Assembly: GCA_027310735.1 (NCBI GenBank)
Contig: DAIDAH010000002.1
Coordinates: forward strand, 1 to 36,697
Source of the DNA: Methylotenera sp.
Lineage (GTDB): Bacteria; Pseudomonadota; Gammaproteobacteria; Burkholderiales; Methylophilaceae
Length of the DNA: 36,697 nucleotides
Reading direction: 5' to 3'
Each line of letters begins with the position of its first letter. Position 1 is the first letter of the stretch. The translations under genes and the position numbers were made by a program. Below are positions 1 to 7,986 of the stretch, in pieces. The notes under the pieces are model-generated. The model was not told the DNA's origin, made no database searches, and saw nothing but the letters and a program-made list of their open reading frames with translations.

Positions 1-12
1 TTTTCAAGAATT

Positions 13-88
13 TGGTGCCGGATGTCGGAATCGAACTGACGACCTTCGCATTACAAGTGCGCTGCTCTACCAACTGAGCTAATCCGGC
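13..88 (-). tRNA. tRNA-Thr (anticodon UGU)
   Basis: Read on the minus strand this folds as a complete tRNA: a 7-bp acceptor stem starting GCCGGAT and closing with ATCCGGC, a D arm with GG at 18-19, the anticodon loop CTTGTAA, and a T loop TTCGATT. The anticodon at 34-36 is TGT, which reads the threonine codon ACA. The CCA end is encoded (positions 13-15 of the window). Two non-Watson-Crick pairs are visible, G27-A43 in the anticodon stem and A52-C62 in the T stem; from memory E. coli tRNA-Thr(UGU) also has the latter. The gene follows sspB on the same strand and has a good promoter of its own. Confidence 0.97.
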
Positions 89-105
89 TTTAAATCGAGT
101 TGCGT

Positions 106-135
106 ATTATACTGAACTTTTTTATAAAGTGTAAA
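106..135 (-). promoter_or_regulatory. Probable sigma-70 promoter of the tRNA-Thr gene
   Basis: On the minus strand there is a -35 box TTTACA (130-135) and a perfect -10 box TATAAT (106-111) separated by 18 bp. The tRNA begins 17 nt below the -10 box. The -35 box directly abuts the sspB stop codon, and no terminator separates the two genes, so the tRNA could also be reached by readthrough from the pet-ssp operon. Confidence 0.6.
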
Positions 136-570
136 TTATTTTACTATTGTTAACGTCGGCTTTTTACTATCGGTCTTTTTGGCAAGATCAACATCTTCTT
201 TCACTATTGGAGCCAAATCTGCGGACTCATCACTTGACTTTGATGCCGCAATTTTGTCCAACTCAAAAAACATACCTTCACCATTTTCTCGCGCAAATAT
301 TGCCTTTACAGCACCAACTGGAACGTACAAATTTTGAGACACTCCACCAAAGCGCGCAGAAAATACAATTGCCTCATTATCCATATGCAAATCTTTGGTG
401 GCGCCATAACTAAGATTCAATACAATTTCACCGTCTTTAACATACGCCAAAGGCACACGCACCTCTCCATTAACAACAACCAAAAGATGAGGTGTTAAGC
501 CATTATCCACGCACCACTCATGCATGGCACGCAACATATAAGGCTTAGTAGTAGGAATCATTGCATCCAT
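136..570 (-). CDS. sspB: ClpXP specificity-enhancing factor SspB
   Basis: This is an adaptor that binds the SsrA tag on stalled-ribosome products and hands them to the ClpXP protease in the cytoplasm. The SspB fold covers about residues 8-105, including TKPYMLRA near the start, LTPHLLV, and the conserved stretch FSARFGG followed by VPVGAVKAIFARENG. An acidic, probably flexible linker follows. The last residues, PTLTIVK, match the ClpX-docking tail at the end of E. coli SspB (PALRVVK). The protein is 144 aa. A second ATG at residue 4 has GGA a few bases upstream and may be the real start. It lies 6 nt after sspA in the same operon. Confidence 0.95.
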   Translation of the reverse strand: MDAMIPTTKPYMLRAMHEWCVDNGLTPHLLVVVNGEVRVPLAYVKDGEIVLNLSYGATKDLHMDNEAIVFSARFGGVSQNLYVPVGAVKAIFARENGEGMFFELDKIAASKSSDESADLAPIVKEDVDLAKKTDSKKPTLTIVK

Positions 571-576
571 ATACTG

Positions 577-1176
577 CTATTTACGCATTGCTTTTTCAGA
601 TGGCGTCATTGCATCTGCATACAACGGTCTTGAAAAAAGGCGCTCAGCATACTTCAAAATCGCTGAAGCCTGATTTGGCAACTCAATCCCATAATGTCCT
701 AATCGCCACAACAAAGGCGTAACAGCCACATCAAGCATTGAGTACTCATCACCCAACAGGTAATTTTGTTTAGAAAAAATTGGCACAAGTTGTGTCAAGT
801 TATCTCGGATAGTTGCACGCGCTTTATCAGCCTTAGCATCATCACCTGACTCTATATCTTTAATATGATCAAACAAATCTTTTTCAAAGCTATACAAAAA
901 CAATCTCGCACGTGCTCGCATCACTGGATCAGGCGGCATCAACTGAGGGTGTGGGAAGCGCTCATCAATATATTCATTAATAATATTCGCTTCTGACAAC
1001 ACAAGATCACGCTCAACCAGAACAGGCACGTGGTTGTAAGGATTAATCACAGCCAAATCTTCTGGCTTATTAGCTAAATCAACATCAATAACCTGAAAAT
1101 CCATGCCCTTTTCAAATAAAACAATTCGGCAGCGGTGACTATAAGGATCAGTAGTCCCTGAGTACAAGGTCATCAT
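577..1176 (-). CDS. sspA: Stringent starvation protein A (GST-fold RNA polymerase-associated protein)
   Basis: SspA has a glutathione-S-transferase fold but acts as an RNA polymerase-associated regulator in starvation and acid tolerance in gammaproteobacteria. The N-terminal thioredoxin-like half (residues 2-78) contains YSGTTDPYSH and NHVPVLVERDLVLSEANII. The surface Pro-His-Pro patch of the family is at 75-77 (FPHPQLMPP). The C-terminal helical half ends with DVAVTPLLWRL and EKAMRK. Its 199 aa is slightly shorter than the 212 aa of E. coli. The ATG follows the petC stop codon directly, and its Shine-Dalgarno sequence (GGAAGGA) lies inside the last codons of petC, which suggests translational coupling. 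Confidence 0.95.
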   Translation of the reverse strand: MMTLYSGTTDPYSHRCRIVLFEKGMDFQVIDVDLANKPEDLAVINPYNHVPVLVERDLVLSEANIINEYIDERFPHPQLMPPDPVMRARARLFLYSFEKDLFDHIKDIESGDDAKADKARATIRDNLTQLVPIFSKQNYLLGDEYSMLDVAVTPLLWRLGHYGIELPNQASAILKYAERLFSRPLYADAMTPSEKAMRK

Positions 1177-1899
1177 TTAGTGTATATCCTTCCAATAAGC
1201 TTTTTTGAGTTTGTAAGTAAGTACAAACAACACTCCCAAAAACAATAGTACAAACCAACCTAAATGATTACGCTGTTGCTTTGCAGGCTCAGACATAAAA
1301 GTCAGATAGTTAGTCAAATCGCCAATTAAGGCATCATATTCAGAAACGGTTAAACTACCCGGACTTTCAAGCGTCAACTCATGTGTTTCATGATTAATTT
1401 TCTGCTCACCTTGAAGTTCATACAACACATGTGGCATCGACACCTTACAATTCACTGGATCAAATACACAATTTCCCCATCCAGTAGAACTAGTATTATC
1501 ACGATAAAAGCCACGCAAATAGGTATAAACCCAATCAGCACCACGCGCACGAACTTCTACAGATAAATCTGGAGGCGCAACACCAAACCACTTCTTAGCA
1601 TCAGCCTTACTCATGGCAACCTTCATTTGATCGCCAACTTTATCACCCGCAAATAACAAGTTATCTTTAATCTGCTGCTCTGTTAGACCAATTTCAAGCA
1701 GTCGGTTATAACGCATGTAGTTTGCACTATGACAATTCAAGCAATAATTCACAAAGGTACGTGCGCCGCGCTGCAAAGACTCTTTATTAGACGCATCAAT
1801 AGGCGCCTTATCTAGGTGAGCACCCTCATTTGCTATTGCCAAGATAGGCAATAACGCCAGAACCAATAATACTTTTTTGAATATATTTTTAGTTTTCAT
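1177..1899 (-). CDS. petC: Cytochrome c1 of the bc1 complex
   Basis: Membrane-anchored c-type cytochrome that accepts electrons from the Rieske protein and passes them to soluble cytochrome c. A signal peptide covers about residues 1-23 (hydrophobic stretch LLVLALLPILAIA). The haem site is C53-LN-C56-H57, and the probable axial Met is M155 in VSMPHVLYEL. Two extra cysteines, C144 and C151, flank a loop and may form a disulfide (inference). A single C-terminal anchor lies at about 213-230, followed by Lys-rich cytoplasmic residues. Its 240 aa is typical of bacterial cytochrome c1. It is the third gene of petABC, 5 nt after petB. Confidence 0.96.
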   Translation of the reverse strand: MKTKNIFKKVLLVLALLPILAIANEGAHLDKAPIDASNKESLQRGARTFVNYCLNCHSANYMRYNRLLEIGLTEQQIKDNLLFAGDKVGDQMKVAMSKADAKKWFGVAPPDLSVEVRARGADWVYTYLRGFYRDNTSSTGWGNCVFDPVNCKVSMPHVLYELQGEQKINHETHELTLESPGSLTVSEYDALIGDLTNYLTFMSEPAKQQRNHLGWFVLLFLGVLFVLTYKLKKAYWKDIH

Positions 1900-1904
1900 A
1901 TGAC

Positions 1905-3203
1905 TTATCCCGTTACCCTTTCTGGCACTGGTAAAGTTTTATCTTTCTTGGTATACCAAGGCATTAGAATAAAAAAGGCAAAATAGACTACCGTAGCTAC
2001 ACGCGCAACAACTGTTGCCCTATCTGCACCACCCATCCATCCACCAAACTGCCCCCAAATAGTTGAAGGTACCGTACCCAAATAACCCAACACCAAAAAG
2101 CTAACTACAAAAGCAGCCAACCATTTTTTATATAGCGCACCGCGATAACGTATAGACTTCACAGCCCCCTTATCCAACCAAGGCAACAACGCAAATACCA
2201 TTACCGACAATCCCATTGCCGCAACACCCGGAAACTGCGAGTTAAGAATAGGTGGAACCGCCCGCAGCACAGAGTAGTACGGAGTAAAGTACCAAACAGG
2301 AGCAATATGTGCCGGTGTAACCAAAGGATTTGCTGGAACAAAATTATTCGCTTCTAAGAAATACCCGCCCATTTCTGGCGCAAAAAACAGAATTGCTGAA
2401 AACACAATCAAAAACACCGCAACACCCACCAAATCTTTTACTGTGTAGTAAGGATGAAAAGGAATGCCATCCAATGGAATACCAGTTACTTTATCTTTCA
2501 ATTTTTTAATTTCAATGCCATCTGGATTATTCGAACCTACCTCATGCAACGCTATCAAATGCGCAACAACCAAGCCCACCAATACAAATGGCAAGGCAAT
2601 CACATGAAAAGCAAAGAAGCGGTTTAATGTAGCATCAGACACCAAATAATCACCACGTAGCCATTCAGACACATCCGGACCAACAAATGGAATCGCAGAG
2701 AAAAGATTTACAATAACCTGCGCCCCCCAATATGACATTTGACCCCATGGAAGCAAATATCCAAAAAATGCTTCGCCCATTAACGCCAAAAAGATAGCAA
2801 CGCCAAACAACCAAATCAGCTCACGCGGATTGCGATATGAACCATAAATAATGCCGCGGAACATATGCATATAAACCACAATAAAGAACATGGATGCGCC
2901 CGTTGAATGCATATAGCGAATGAGCCAACCCCACGGCACATCACGCATAATATATTCCACTGAACCAAATGCCAATTCAGCATCCGGCTTGTAATGCATC
3001 GTCAAGAAAATACCTGTGACAATTTGCAACACTAAAACCAACATCGCTAAAGAGCCAAAGAAATACCAGAAGTTAAAATTCTTAGGCGCATAATATTCAG
3101 TCAAATGCGCTTTTACATTGCTAGTCAAAGGAAACCTATCATCCACCCACTTCACACTGCAATTAAGAACATCGGCAAGAACTAATTTCTTTTTATCTGA
3201 CAT
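1905..3203 (-). CDS. petB: Cytochrome b of the bc1 complex
   Basis: Polytopic subunit that oxidises ubiquinol at the Qo site and reduces quinone at Qi, carrying two b haems. The four haem-ligand histidines are visible as two pairs, H99/H113 in helix B and H200/H215 in helix D. The first half contains GYLLPWGQMSYWGA (about 148-161), a cytochrome b signature. The Qo motif, usually PEWY, reads PVWY here (302-305), so the usual glutamate is a valine. At 432 aa it is slightly longer than mitochondrial cytochrome b. It lies between petA (2-nt gap) and petC (5-nt gap). Confidence 0.97.
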   Translation of the reverse strand: MSDKKKLVLADVLNCSVKWVDDRFPLTSNVKAHLTEYYAPKNFNFWYFFGSLAMLVLVLQIVTGIFLTMHYKPDAELAFGSVEYIMRDVPWGWLIRYMHSTGASMFFIVVYMHMFRGIIYGSYRNPRELIWLFGVAIFLALMGEAFFGYLLPWGQMSYWGAQVIVNLFSAIPFVGPDVSEWLRGDYLVSDATLNRFFAFHVIALPFVLVGLVVAHLIALHEVGSNNPDGIEIKKLKDKVTGIPLDGIPFHPYYTVKDLVGVAVFLIVFSAILFFAPEMGGYFLEANNFVPANPLVTPAHIAPVWYFTPYYSVLRAVPPILNSQFPGVAAMGLSVMVFALLPWLDKGAVKSIRYRGALYKKWLAAFVVSFLVLGYLGTVPSTIWGQFGGWMGGADRATVVARVATVVYFAFFILMPWYTKKDKTLPVPERVTG

Positions 3204-3205
3204 GA

Positions 3206-3844
3206 TTAAGCCTTCCCTTCAGTATCAACACCAATAAGCAAGGTATTGTCAGTCAAGTATTTATATGGAGGCACCACCAAATTAATCGGCGCAGGAGAAC
3301 CCTTTAACACACGTCCAGCCAAATCAAACTTTGAGCCATGACATGGACAGAAGAAGCCACCAGGCCAACCCTCACCCATATCCCCATGCGCTTGCAACTT
3401 AGGTGAAGGAGAGCACCCCAAATGCGTACAGATACCAACGATAACAGCCAAATTAGGCTTAATAGAACGGTCAGCATTCTTACAATATTCAGGCTGCTGT
3501 GAAACCACATCAGAATTTGGATCAGACAACAGGTCGTCATGCTTAGACAACTCGGCAACCATTTCACTAGTACGATTAATAATCCATACAGGCTTACCAC
3601 GCCACTCGGCAATCATCATAGTGCCCGGCGCGATCTTACTAACATCTACCTCGACAGGCGCCCCTGCAGCTTTAGCTCGTTCACTTGGCGTCATACTTTT
3701 TACGAAGGGAACCGCAACCGCTGCACACCCAAGCACACCTACCGCTGAAGTAGCAATCAAAAAATTGCGTTTTTCCAAATCAACCTGAGAACCTTGATCT
3801 ACCTGTGAAACATTTTGATGCTTGTCATTACGGTTGTCTGACAT
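3206..3844 (-). CDS. petA: Ubiquinol-cytochrome c reductase Rieske iron-sulfur subunit
   Basis: Carries the 2Fe-2S cluster that takes the first electron from ubiquinol. The two cluster-binding boxes are C139-T-H141-LG-C144 and C166-P-C168-H169-GS; ligands are C139, H141, C166 and H169, with C144-C168 the expected disulfide. An N-terminal hydrophobic anchor covers about residues 29-48. The segment before it, EKRNFLIATSAVG, is where a Tat signal is expected, but it has Lys-Arg in place of the twin arginine (K25 R26). The protein is 212 aa. First gene of the pet operon. Its 190-nt upstream region contains a possible promoter. Confidence 0.97.
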   Translation of the reverse strand: MSDNRNDKHQNVSQVDQGSQVDLEKRNFLIATSAVGVLGCAAVAVPFVKSMTPSERAKAAGAPVEVDVSKIAPGTMMIAEWRGKPVWIINRTSEMVAELSKHDDLLSDPNSDVVSQQPEYCKNADRSIKPNLAVIVGICTHLGCSPSPKLQAHGDMGEGWPGGFFCPCHGSKFDLAGRVLKGSPAPINLVVPPYKYLTDNTLLIGVDTEGKA

Positions 3845-3973
3845 GTTTTCCTCATGATCTGAACTGAACTTCGTCTTTTTGAGACAAAATCACCATTCAC
3901 TTAACAAAGTTACTAAAAAAATTAGAGCAGCGATTCACCACAACTAAGATTTCACTTGATTACAAAGCGTTGG

Positions 3974-3979
3974 ATTATA
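3974..3979 (-). promoter_or_regulatory. Possible -10 element of the petABC-sspAB promoter
   Basis: A perfect TATAAT on the minus strand about 130 nt upstream of petA. The best upstream hexamer at normal spacing is a poor TTTAAT, so only the -10 box is convincing. The rest of the 3845-4034 spacer is AT-rich, with no gene or clear hairpin. Confidence 0.35.
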
Positions 3980-4034
3980 CAATTATCCATTACCTAATTA
4001 AAGAACTATTTTATAACACACTGAAACTAAACAA

Positions 4035-4784
4035 TTAAACAGGATTGCTAATTTCTATGTACTGATGGATTAAATTAAATCTCTCAGCTAAATGTTTACC
4101 AAGCGCTTGAACCCCATAACGTTCGGTTGCGTGGTGCCCTGCAGAAATATAAGATATGCCAGACTCTAAGGCTTGGTGTGTAGTTTTCTCAGAAATTTCC
4201 CCGCTGATAAACACATCTGCACCCAGCGCTATCGCAGAGTCAATATAGTCCTGTGCCGCACCTGTACACCAAGCGATTTTCCTTACCATCTTATTAGGAT
4301 CGCCAATCACCAATGGTACTCGTTGCAACGAATTCTCAATATGTTGAGCAAAATCCATTAATTTTATCGACTGATTCAAGGTGCCACAAACCACCATATC
4401 TGAGACATCTGCTTGCGCATCAGGAACAATTCCCAGCACAAGACCTAATTGCACATTATTACCAAACTCCTGATGCGCATCCAGAGGTAAATGATATGCC
4501 ATAAGATTCAAATCATGCTTTAATAAAAATGCAATGCGCTTACGTTTAATACCAAGCAACCTAACATCCTCATTACGCCAAAAATACCCGTGGTGCACCA
4601 AGATTAAGTCTGCGTTCTCTTGTTGTGCAGCTTCAAGCAAAGCCAGACTTGCAGTTACACCCGTCACAATTTTACGGATATCCGCCCGCCCTTCAACTTG
4701 CAACCCATTAGGACAATAATCCTTATATCGCTCAACTTGCATGAGTTGTTGGGTATAATGATTTAGCTCTTTAATTCCTACCAT
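4035..4784 (-). CDS. Nif3-like dinuclear metal-centre protein (YbgI family)
   Basis: Member of the Nif3/YbgI family, toroidal hexamers with a two-metal site; one member has been linked to GTP cyclohydrolase I type 2 naming, but no firm function is known. Metal ligands in the family positions are H64-H65 (LVHHGYFW), D102 (LPLDAH), H217/H218 and E221 (AGHHATERYG). The protein is 249 aa from the chosen start, against 247 in E. coli YbgI. An ATG six codons upstream (4802) is also open, but the downstream ATG aligns with the family start and has GGAA upstream. It is transcribed divergently from the htrA-like gene. Confidence 0.9.
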   Translation of the reverse strand: MVGIKELNHYTQQLMQVERYKDYCPNGLQVEGRADIRKIVTGVTASLALLEAAQQENADLILVHHGYFWRNEDVRLLGIKRKRIAFLLKHDLNLMAYHLPLDAHQEFGNNVQLGLVLGIVPDAQADVSDMVVCGTLNQSIKLMDFAQHIENSLQRVPLVIGDPNKMVRKIAWCTGAAQDYIDSAIALGADVFISGEISEKTTHQALESGISYISAGHHATERYGVQALGKHLAERFNLIHQYIEISNPV

Positions 4785-4889
4785 ATGTATCTTTCCGGCC
4801 ATTAGCCTATTGATTTTTAATCCATAACACTCAATATCACCAACTATACAAAGTTACATCTACTACAACAATTCTGTAATATATAAATT

Positions 4890-6065
4890 ATGAACAATCA
4901 GCAATATAAAAATTTATGGCTTATTTTCACACAAGCGGTCACTATTTGCTTGGCTTTACTTTTTGTATTACGCATGATTTCCCCCAATCTTTTCACTCAA
5001 AAGGATCCCAACTTTATTGTAAAGCAGTCAGAAGAAGCTACTGACTCCAGTTTTACAAGTTCATATAGGCATGCAGCAAAAAAAGCCATGCCAGCAGTTG
5101 TGAATATTTTCACTAGCAAGAATACTCCTAACAACCCGCATCAGAAATATCTTGACGATCCTACCTTTCGCCAGTTCTTTGGTGATCAGTTAGATGATCT
5201 TGACAATCAATCACAACCTGAAAATAGTTTAGGCTCTGGGGTAATCGTTAGTGATAAAGGCTTAATCCTAACCAACAATCATGTAATTGCAGCAGCCGAT
5301 GAAATTGAAGTTGCGTTACCAGACGGCAGAAAAATGTCGGCAAAAGTTGTAGGAACCGATCCCGATACAGACTTGGCTTTAATCAAAGTTGATGCAGAAC
5401 ACCTGCCTGCTATTACATTTGCCAGCTCTGACACGCTTAATGTCGGCGATGTAGTATTAGCCATCGGCAACCCGTTTGGGGTTGGGCAAACAGTAACGCA
5501 AGGCATTGTCAGCGCCCTTGGACGCAATCATTTAGGAATTAATATATACGAAAACTTCATTCAAACTGATGCCTCTATCAACCCTGGCAATTCTGGCGGA
5601 GCATTAATTGACACTGAAGGTAATTTAGTCGGTGTAAACAGCGCCATCTACTCTCGCAGTGGAGGCTCCATGGGGATAGGTTTTGCAATCCCTGCTACGC
5701 TAGCAAAACAAGTCATAGAGCAGATTGTTACTAAAGGCAATGTTACTCGTGGCTGGATTGGCATAGAAGCTCAGGACATTACACCAGAACTGGCTGAGTC
5801 ATTCAAACTTAAAGAACCTCAAGGTGCATTGATAGCAGGTGTGCTGAGTGGTGGGCCAGCAGACAAAGCTGGCTTGAGAGCTGGTGACATTTTGCTGGAA
5901 ATCGAAGGCAAACGTGTAACCGACAGTAGCAGCATGCTGAATTTGATTGCTGTATTAAAACCAAACAAACTAGCGACAATTAAAATATCTCGCGCTGAAA
6001 AATTAATGAGCGTTCCTATTTTAATTGCCAAGCGACCCAAGCCTATTGCATCAGACGACGAATAG
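4890..6065 (+). CDS. Membrane-anchored HtrA-family serine protease (DegS/AlgW-like, one PDZ)
   Basis: Envelope protease of the trypsin-like HtrA family. One uncleaved N-terminal membrane helix (about 9-29) would anchor it in the inner membrane with the rest in the periplasm. The catalytic triad is H131 (LTNNHVIAAA), D161 (DPDTDLALIKV) and S235 (NPGNSGGAL). A single PDZ domain covers about 288-378 with GGPADKAGLRAGDILLEI. One PDZ plus an anchor fits DegS/AlgW rather than DegP/DegQ, which have a cleaved signal and two PDZs. DegS-type enzymes cleave the anti-sigma factor RseA; whether that holds here cannot be seen. The ATG has no clear ribosome binding site. Total 391 aa, convergent with tatC. 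Confidence 0.93.
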   Translation: MNNQQYKNLWLIFTQAVTICLALLFVLRMISPNLFTQKDPNFIVKQSEEATDSSFTSSYRHAAKKAMPAVVNIFTSKNTPNNPHQKYLDDPTFRQFFGDQLDDLDNQSQPENSLGSGVIVSDKGLILTNNHVIAAADEIEVALPDGRKMSAKVVGTDPDTDLALIKVDAEHLPAITFASSDTLNVGDVVLAIGNPFGVGQTVTQGIVSALGRNHLGINIYENFIQTDASINPGNSGGALIDTEGNLVGVNSAIYSRSGGSMGIGFAIPATLAKQVIEQIVTKGNVTRGWIGIEAQDITPELAESFKLKEPQGALIAGVLSGGPADKAGLRAGDILLEIEGKRVTDSSSMLNLIAVLKPNKLATIKISRAEKLMSVPILIAKRPKPIASDDE

Positions 6066-6090
6066 TGTTTATCTAAAACATTAAAAATAT

Positions 6091-6831
6091 TTAGCTGGGA
6101 GGCAGTATTTCAGGCTTAGGCGCGTTCTTAGTGAAAGTTGCGACAAGAATGCCGAGTTCATATAGCAACCACATTGGCACCGCCAACATAAACTGCGACA
6201 CAACGTCGGGTGGTGTAAATATTGCACCGACAACAAATGTACCAACGATCACGTAGCCGCGAACTTCTTTAAGTGCCTGCGTTGATACCCAACCAAAGCG
6301 TACGGCCATTACTACAGCTATTGGCACCTGAAACGCCAAGCCAAATGCGAAAAAAAGTGTTATCACAAAATCAAGGTAATTACCTATATCCGTCATCACC
6401 GCAACCCCCTGCGGGGCGCTACCTACGATAAAACCGAATATTATTGGAAATACTAAAAAATATGCGAATGCCATGCCAGATAAAAACAAAAAACTGCTAG
6501 CAATAATCATCGGCACCATGAATTTTTTTTCGTGTGCATAGAGTCCGGGCGCAACAAACGCCCATACTTGATACATGGTATGCGGCAACGAAATGATAAA
6601 AGCAGCCATCATTGCCACCTTCATTGGTACAAAAAATGGCGTAGTAACTGCAGTCGCAATCATTTGGCCTCCAGCAGGCAATTTACTTAACAACGGCTGA
6701 GCAAGCAGTGCATATATTTTATTTGCAAACGGAAACAGTGCTACAAATACAACCACGAGACCAATAACGATGCGCAATAACCGATCACGCAATTCAATCA
6801 AATGTGAGATAAAGTTATCAGTAGGAGTCAC
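6091..6831 (-). CDS. tatC: Sec-independent protein translocase TatC
   Basis: Core receptor of the twin-arginine translocase, which recognises signal peptides of folded substrates. Six membrane spans are visible. The cytoplasmic N-terminus contains the conserved FISHLIELRDRLL (about 7-19), where E13 is part of the signal-binding site, and FVAPGLYAHEKKF lies in the first cytoplasmic loop. The protein is 246 aa. The start is GTG. It lies 12 nt after tatB, so tatABC is intact and co-directional. A 25-nt gap separates its end from the convergent protease gene, and no strong terminator is seen there. Confidence 0.97.
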   Translation of the reverse strand: MTPTDNFISHLIELRDRLLRIVIGLVVVFVALFPFANKIYALLAQPLLSKLPAGGQMIATAVTTPFFVPMKVAMMAAFIISLPHTMYQVWAFVAPGLYAHEKKFMVPMIIASSFLFLSGMAFAYFLVFPIIFGFIVGSAPQGVAVMTDIGNYLDFVITLFFAFGLAFQVPIAVVMAVRFGWVSTQALKEVRGYVIVGTFVVGAIFTPPDVVSQFMLAVPMWLLYELGILVATFTKNAPKPEILPPS

Positions 6832-6843
6832 TCAATAACCTTT

Positions 6844-7185
6844 CTATTTAACCTGCTTAGATATTTCATCAGAAGCTACTTGATTACTTTCATGAGTAAC
6901 CGCACTTAGATCACCAAAATCAAGGGATTGTGTTTTCTCATCAAATTTACGCTGAACTTTATCTTGCGCTTTAGTCGTAGTTTCTTTGATTTCTTGCTGT
7001 AATTGCTGCAACTCCTCGAAGCGAGCCTCCCGATTAACTTCTTCTTTAATTTGCGCTACGTATTTTTGCATACGTCCAGCCAGCGCACCGAGTGTGCGAG
7101 CAACTTTGGGCAGCTTCTCAGGCCCAATCACAATCAAAGCAACAATTGCGATAACAATTAATTCAGAGAAAGAAACATCAAACAT
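6844..7185 (-). CDS. tatB: Sec-independent protein translocase TatB
   Basis: Partner of TatC in the Tat receptor complex. It has the standard build: a short periplasmic N-terminus MFDVSFSEL with E8, one membrane helix (about 7-21), the GPEKLP hinge (21-26), then an amphipathic helix and a charged cytoplasmic tail rich in Glu, Lys and Gln. At 113 aa it is at the short end for TatB. FDVSF at the N-terminus and GPEKLP distinguish it from TatA, which has FGTKKL at the hinge. It sits between tatA and tatC. Confidence 0.95.
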   Translation of the reverse strand: MFDVSFSELIVIAIVALIVIGPEKLPKVARTLGALAGRMQKYVAQIKEEVNREARFEELQQLQQEIKETTTKAQDKVQRKFDEKTQSLDFGDLSAVTHESNQVASDEISKQVK

Positions 7186-7222
7186 AAAGACTAACGCTTA
7201 AATTGATTCTATTATCAAAAAA

Positions 7223-7585
7223 CTATGTAGTTTTCTTCGTTACTGTTTCCTTAGGCTTAGCTACAGCCTTTGGTTTTGTTGTAGTCTTGGGTGTAGTCGG
7301 TTTTTTAGCTGCAGGCTTCGCTGTAACCGCACGTTTCCTAGGTGCAGCCTTTTTCACTGGCACCTCTATAACTTCAGCCTCAATCAGATTGAGCTTTACA
7401 TCACCACGAGGAGTTGCTTCTGTTGAAGAGCCTTCAGCATTACCTTGCTCCTCAGCCATCGCATCCTTAAAGTTTTTCACAGCGCCACCCACATCACTTC
7501 CGATGTTGCGCAATTTCTTTGTGCCAAATATTAGCACCACAACAACCAATACTATCAACCAATGCCAAATGCTCAATGAACCCAC
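7223..7585 (-). CDS. tatA: Sec-independent protein translocase TatA, with a long basic tail
   Basis: Pore-forming or membrane-weakening subunit of the Tat translocase. From the GTG start the protein begins MGSLSIWHWLIVL, with one membrane helix (about 5-20), the FGTKKLR hinge and the amphipathic helix VGGAVKNFKDAM. The GTG is preferred over an upstream in-frame ATG because AGGAG lies 7 nt before it and the product then matches the family N-terminus. Total 120 aa, against about 90 in E. coli. The extra length is a C-terminal tail of about 45 residues made almost only of Lys, Ala, Pro, Thr and Val, which resembles low-complexity histone H1-like tails. Confidence 0.93.
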   Translation of the reverse strand: MGSLSIWHWLIVLVVVVLIFGTKKLRNIGSDVGGAVKNFKDAMAEEQGNAEGSSTEATPRGDVKLNLIEAEVIEVPVKKAAPRKRAVTAKPAAKKPTTPKTTTKPKAVAKPKETVTKKTT

Positions 7586-7592
7586 GATGACT

Positions 7593-7597
7593 CTCCT
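7593..7597 (-). promoter_or_regulatory. Ribosome binding site deciding the tatA GTG start
   Basis: AGGAG on the minus strand, 7 nt before the GTG at 7583-7585. It supports GTG over the ATG ten codons upstream. Confidence 0.7.
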
Positions 7598-7647
7598 AAA
7601 ACACATCGCTGCCAAGCAGCATGCTAATGTAATACACTTAAATAATG

Positions 7648-7986
7648 TTAATTTTGTGGCAACTTATAACCACCACCTAATACATGCACATGAAGGTGAA
7701 ACACTTCCTGCCCACCCTCCTTACCGGTATTAATAAGAGTTTTAAACCCCGCCAACCCCTGTTCCTTTGCAAGTCTGGGAGCCAATAATAAAACCTTACC
7801 TAACAACGCCTGATGTTGCGCCTCGCAGCCCATTAAACTATCAACATGAACTTTAGGTACGATTAGAAAATGCACCTTGGCTGATGGATTAATATCATTG
7901 AAAGCAATTACATCATCATCTTCGTAGATTTTTTTTGATGGGATAGTACCGTGCACTATTTTACAAAAAATACAGTCAACACTCAT
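7648..7986 (-). CDS. HIT-family nucleotide phosphoramidase (HinT-like)
   Basis: Small histidine-triad hydrolase, of the family that removes AMP from adenosine phosphoramidates and aminoacyl-AMP. The triad is H97-L-H99-V-H101, followed by LGGG. C5 and C8 (CIFCKI), with H47, are positioned like the zinc site of many HIT proteins. The protein is 112 aa, the usual length. Its start overlaps the hisE stop codon by one base, so it belongs to the end of the histidine operon, and tatA follows 62 nt later. A direct role in histidine synthesis is not implied. Confidence 0.93.
   Translation of the reverse strand: MSVDCIFCKIVHGTIPSKKIYEDDDVIAFNDINPSAKVHFLIVPKVHVDSLMGCEAQHQALLGKVLLLAPRLAKEQGLAGFKTLINTGKEGGQEVFHLHVHVLGGGYKLPQN

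Noticed and set aside
6066..6090. AT-rich imperfect repeat (CTAAA ... TTTAG) between the HtrA-like gene and tatC as a shared terminator
   Set aside because: Five A-T-rich pairs with a long loop would not be stable; it also extends into the tatC end.
7203..7733. 176-codon open frame on the plus strand across tatA and the HIT gene
   Set aside because: It is the antisense shadow of tatA's Lys/Ala/Pro/Thr tail, is low-complexity, and has no family resemblance.
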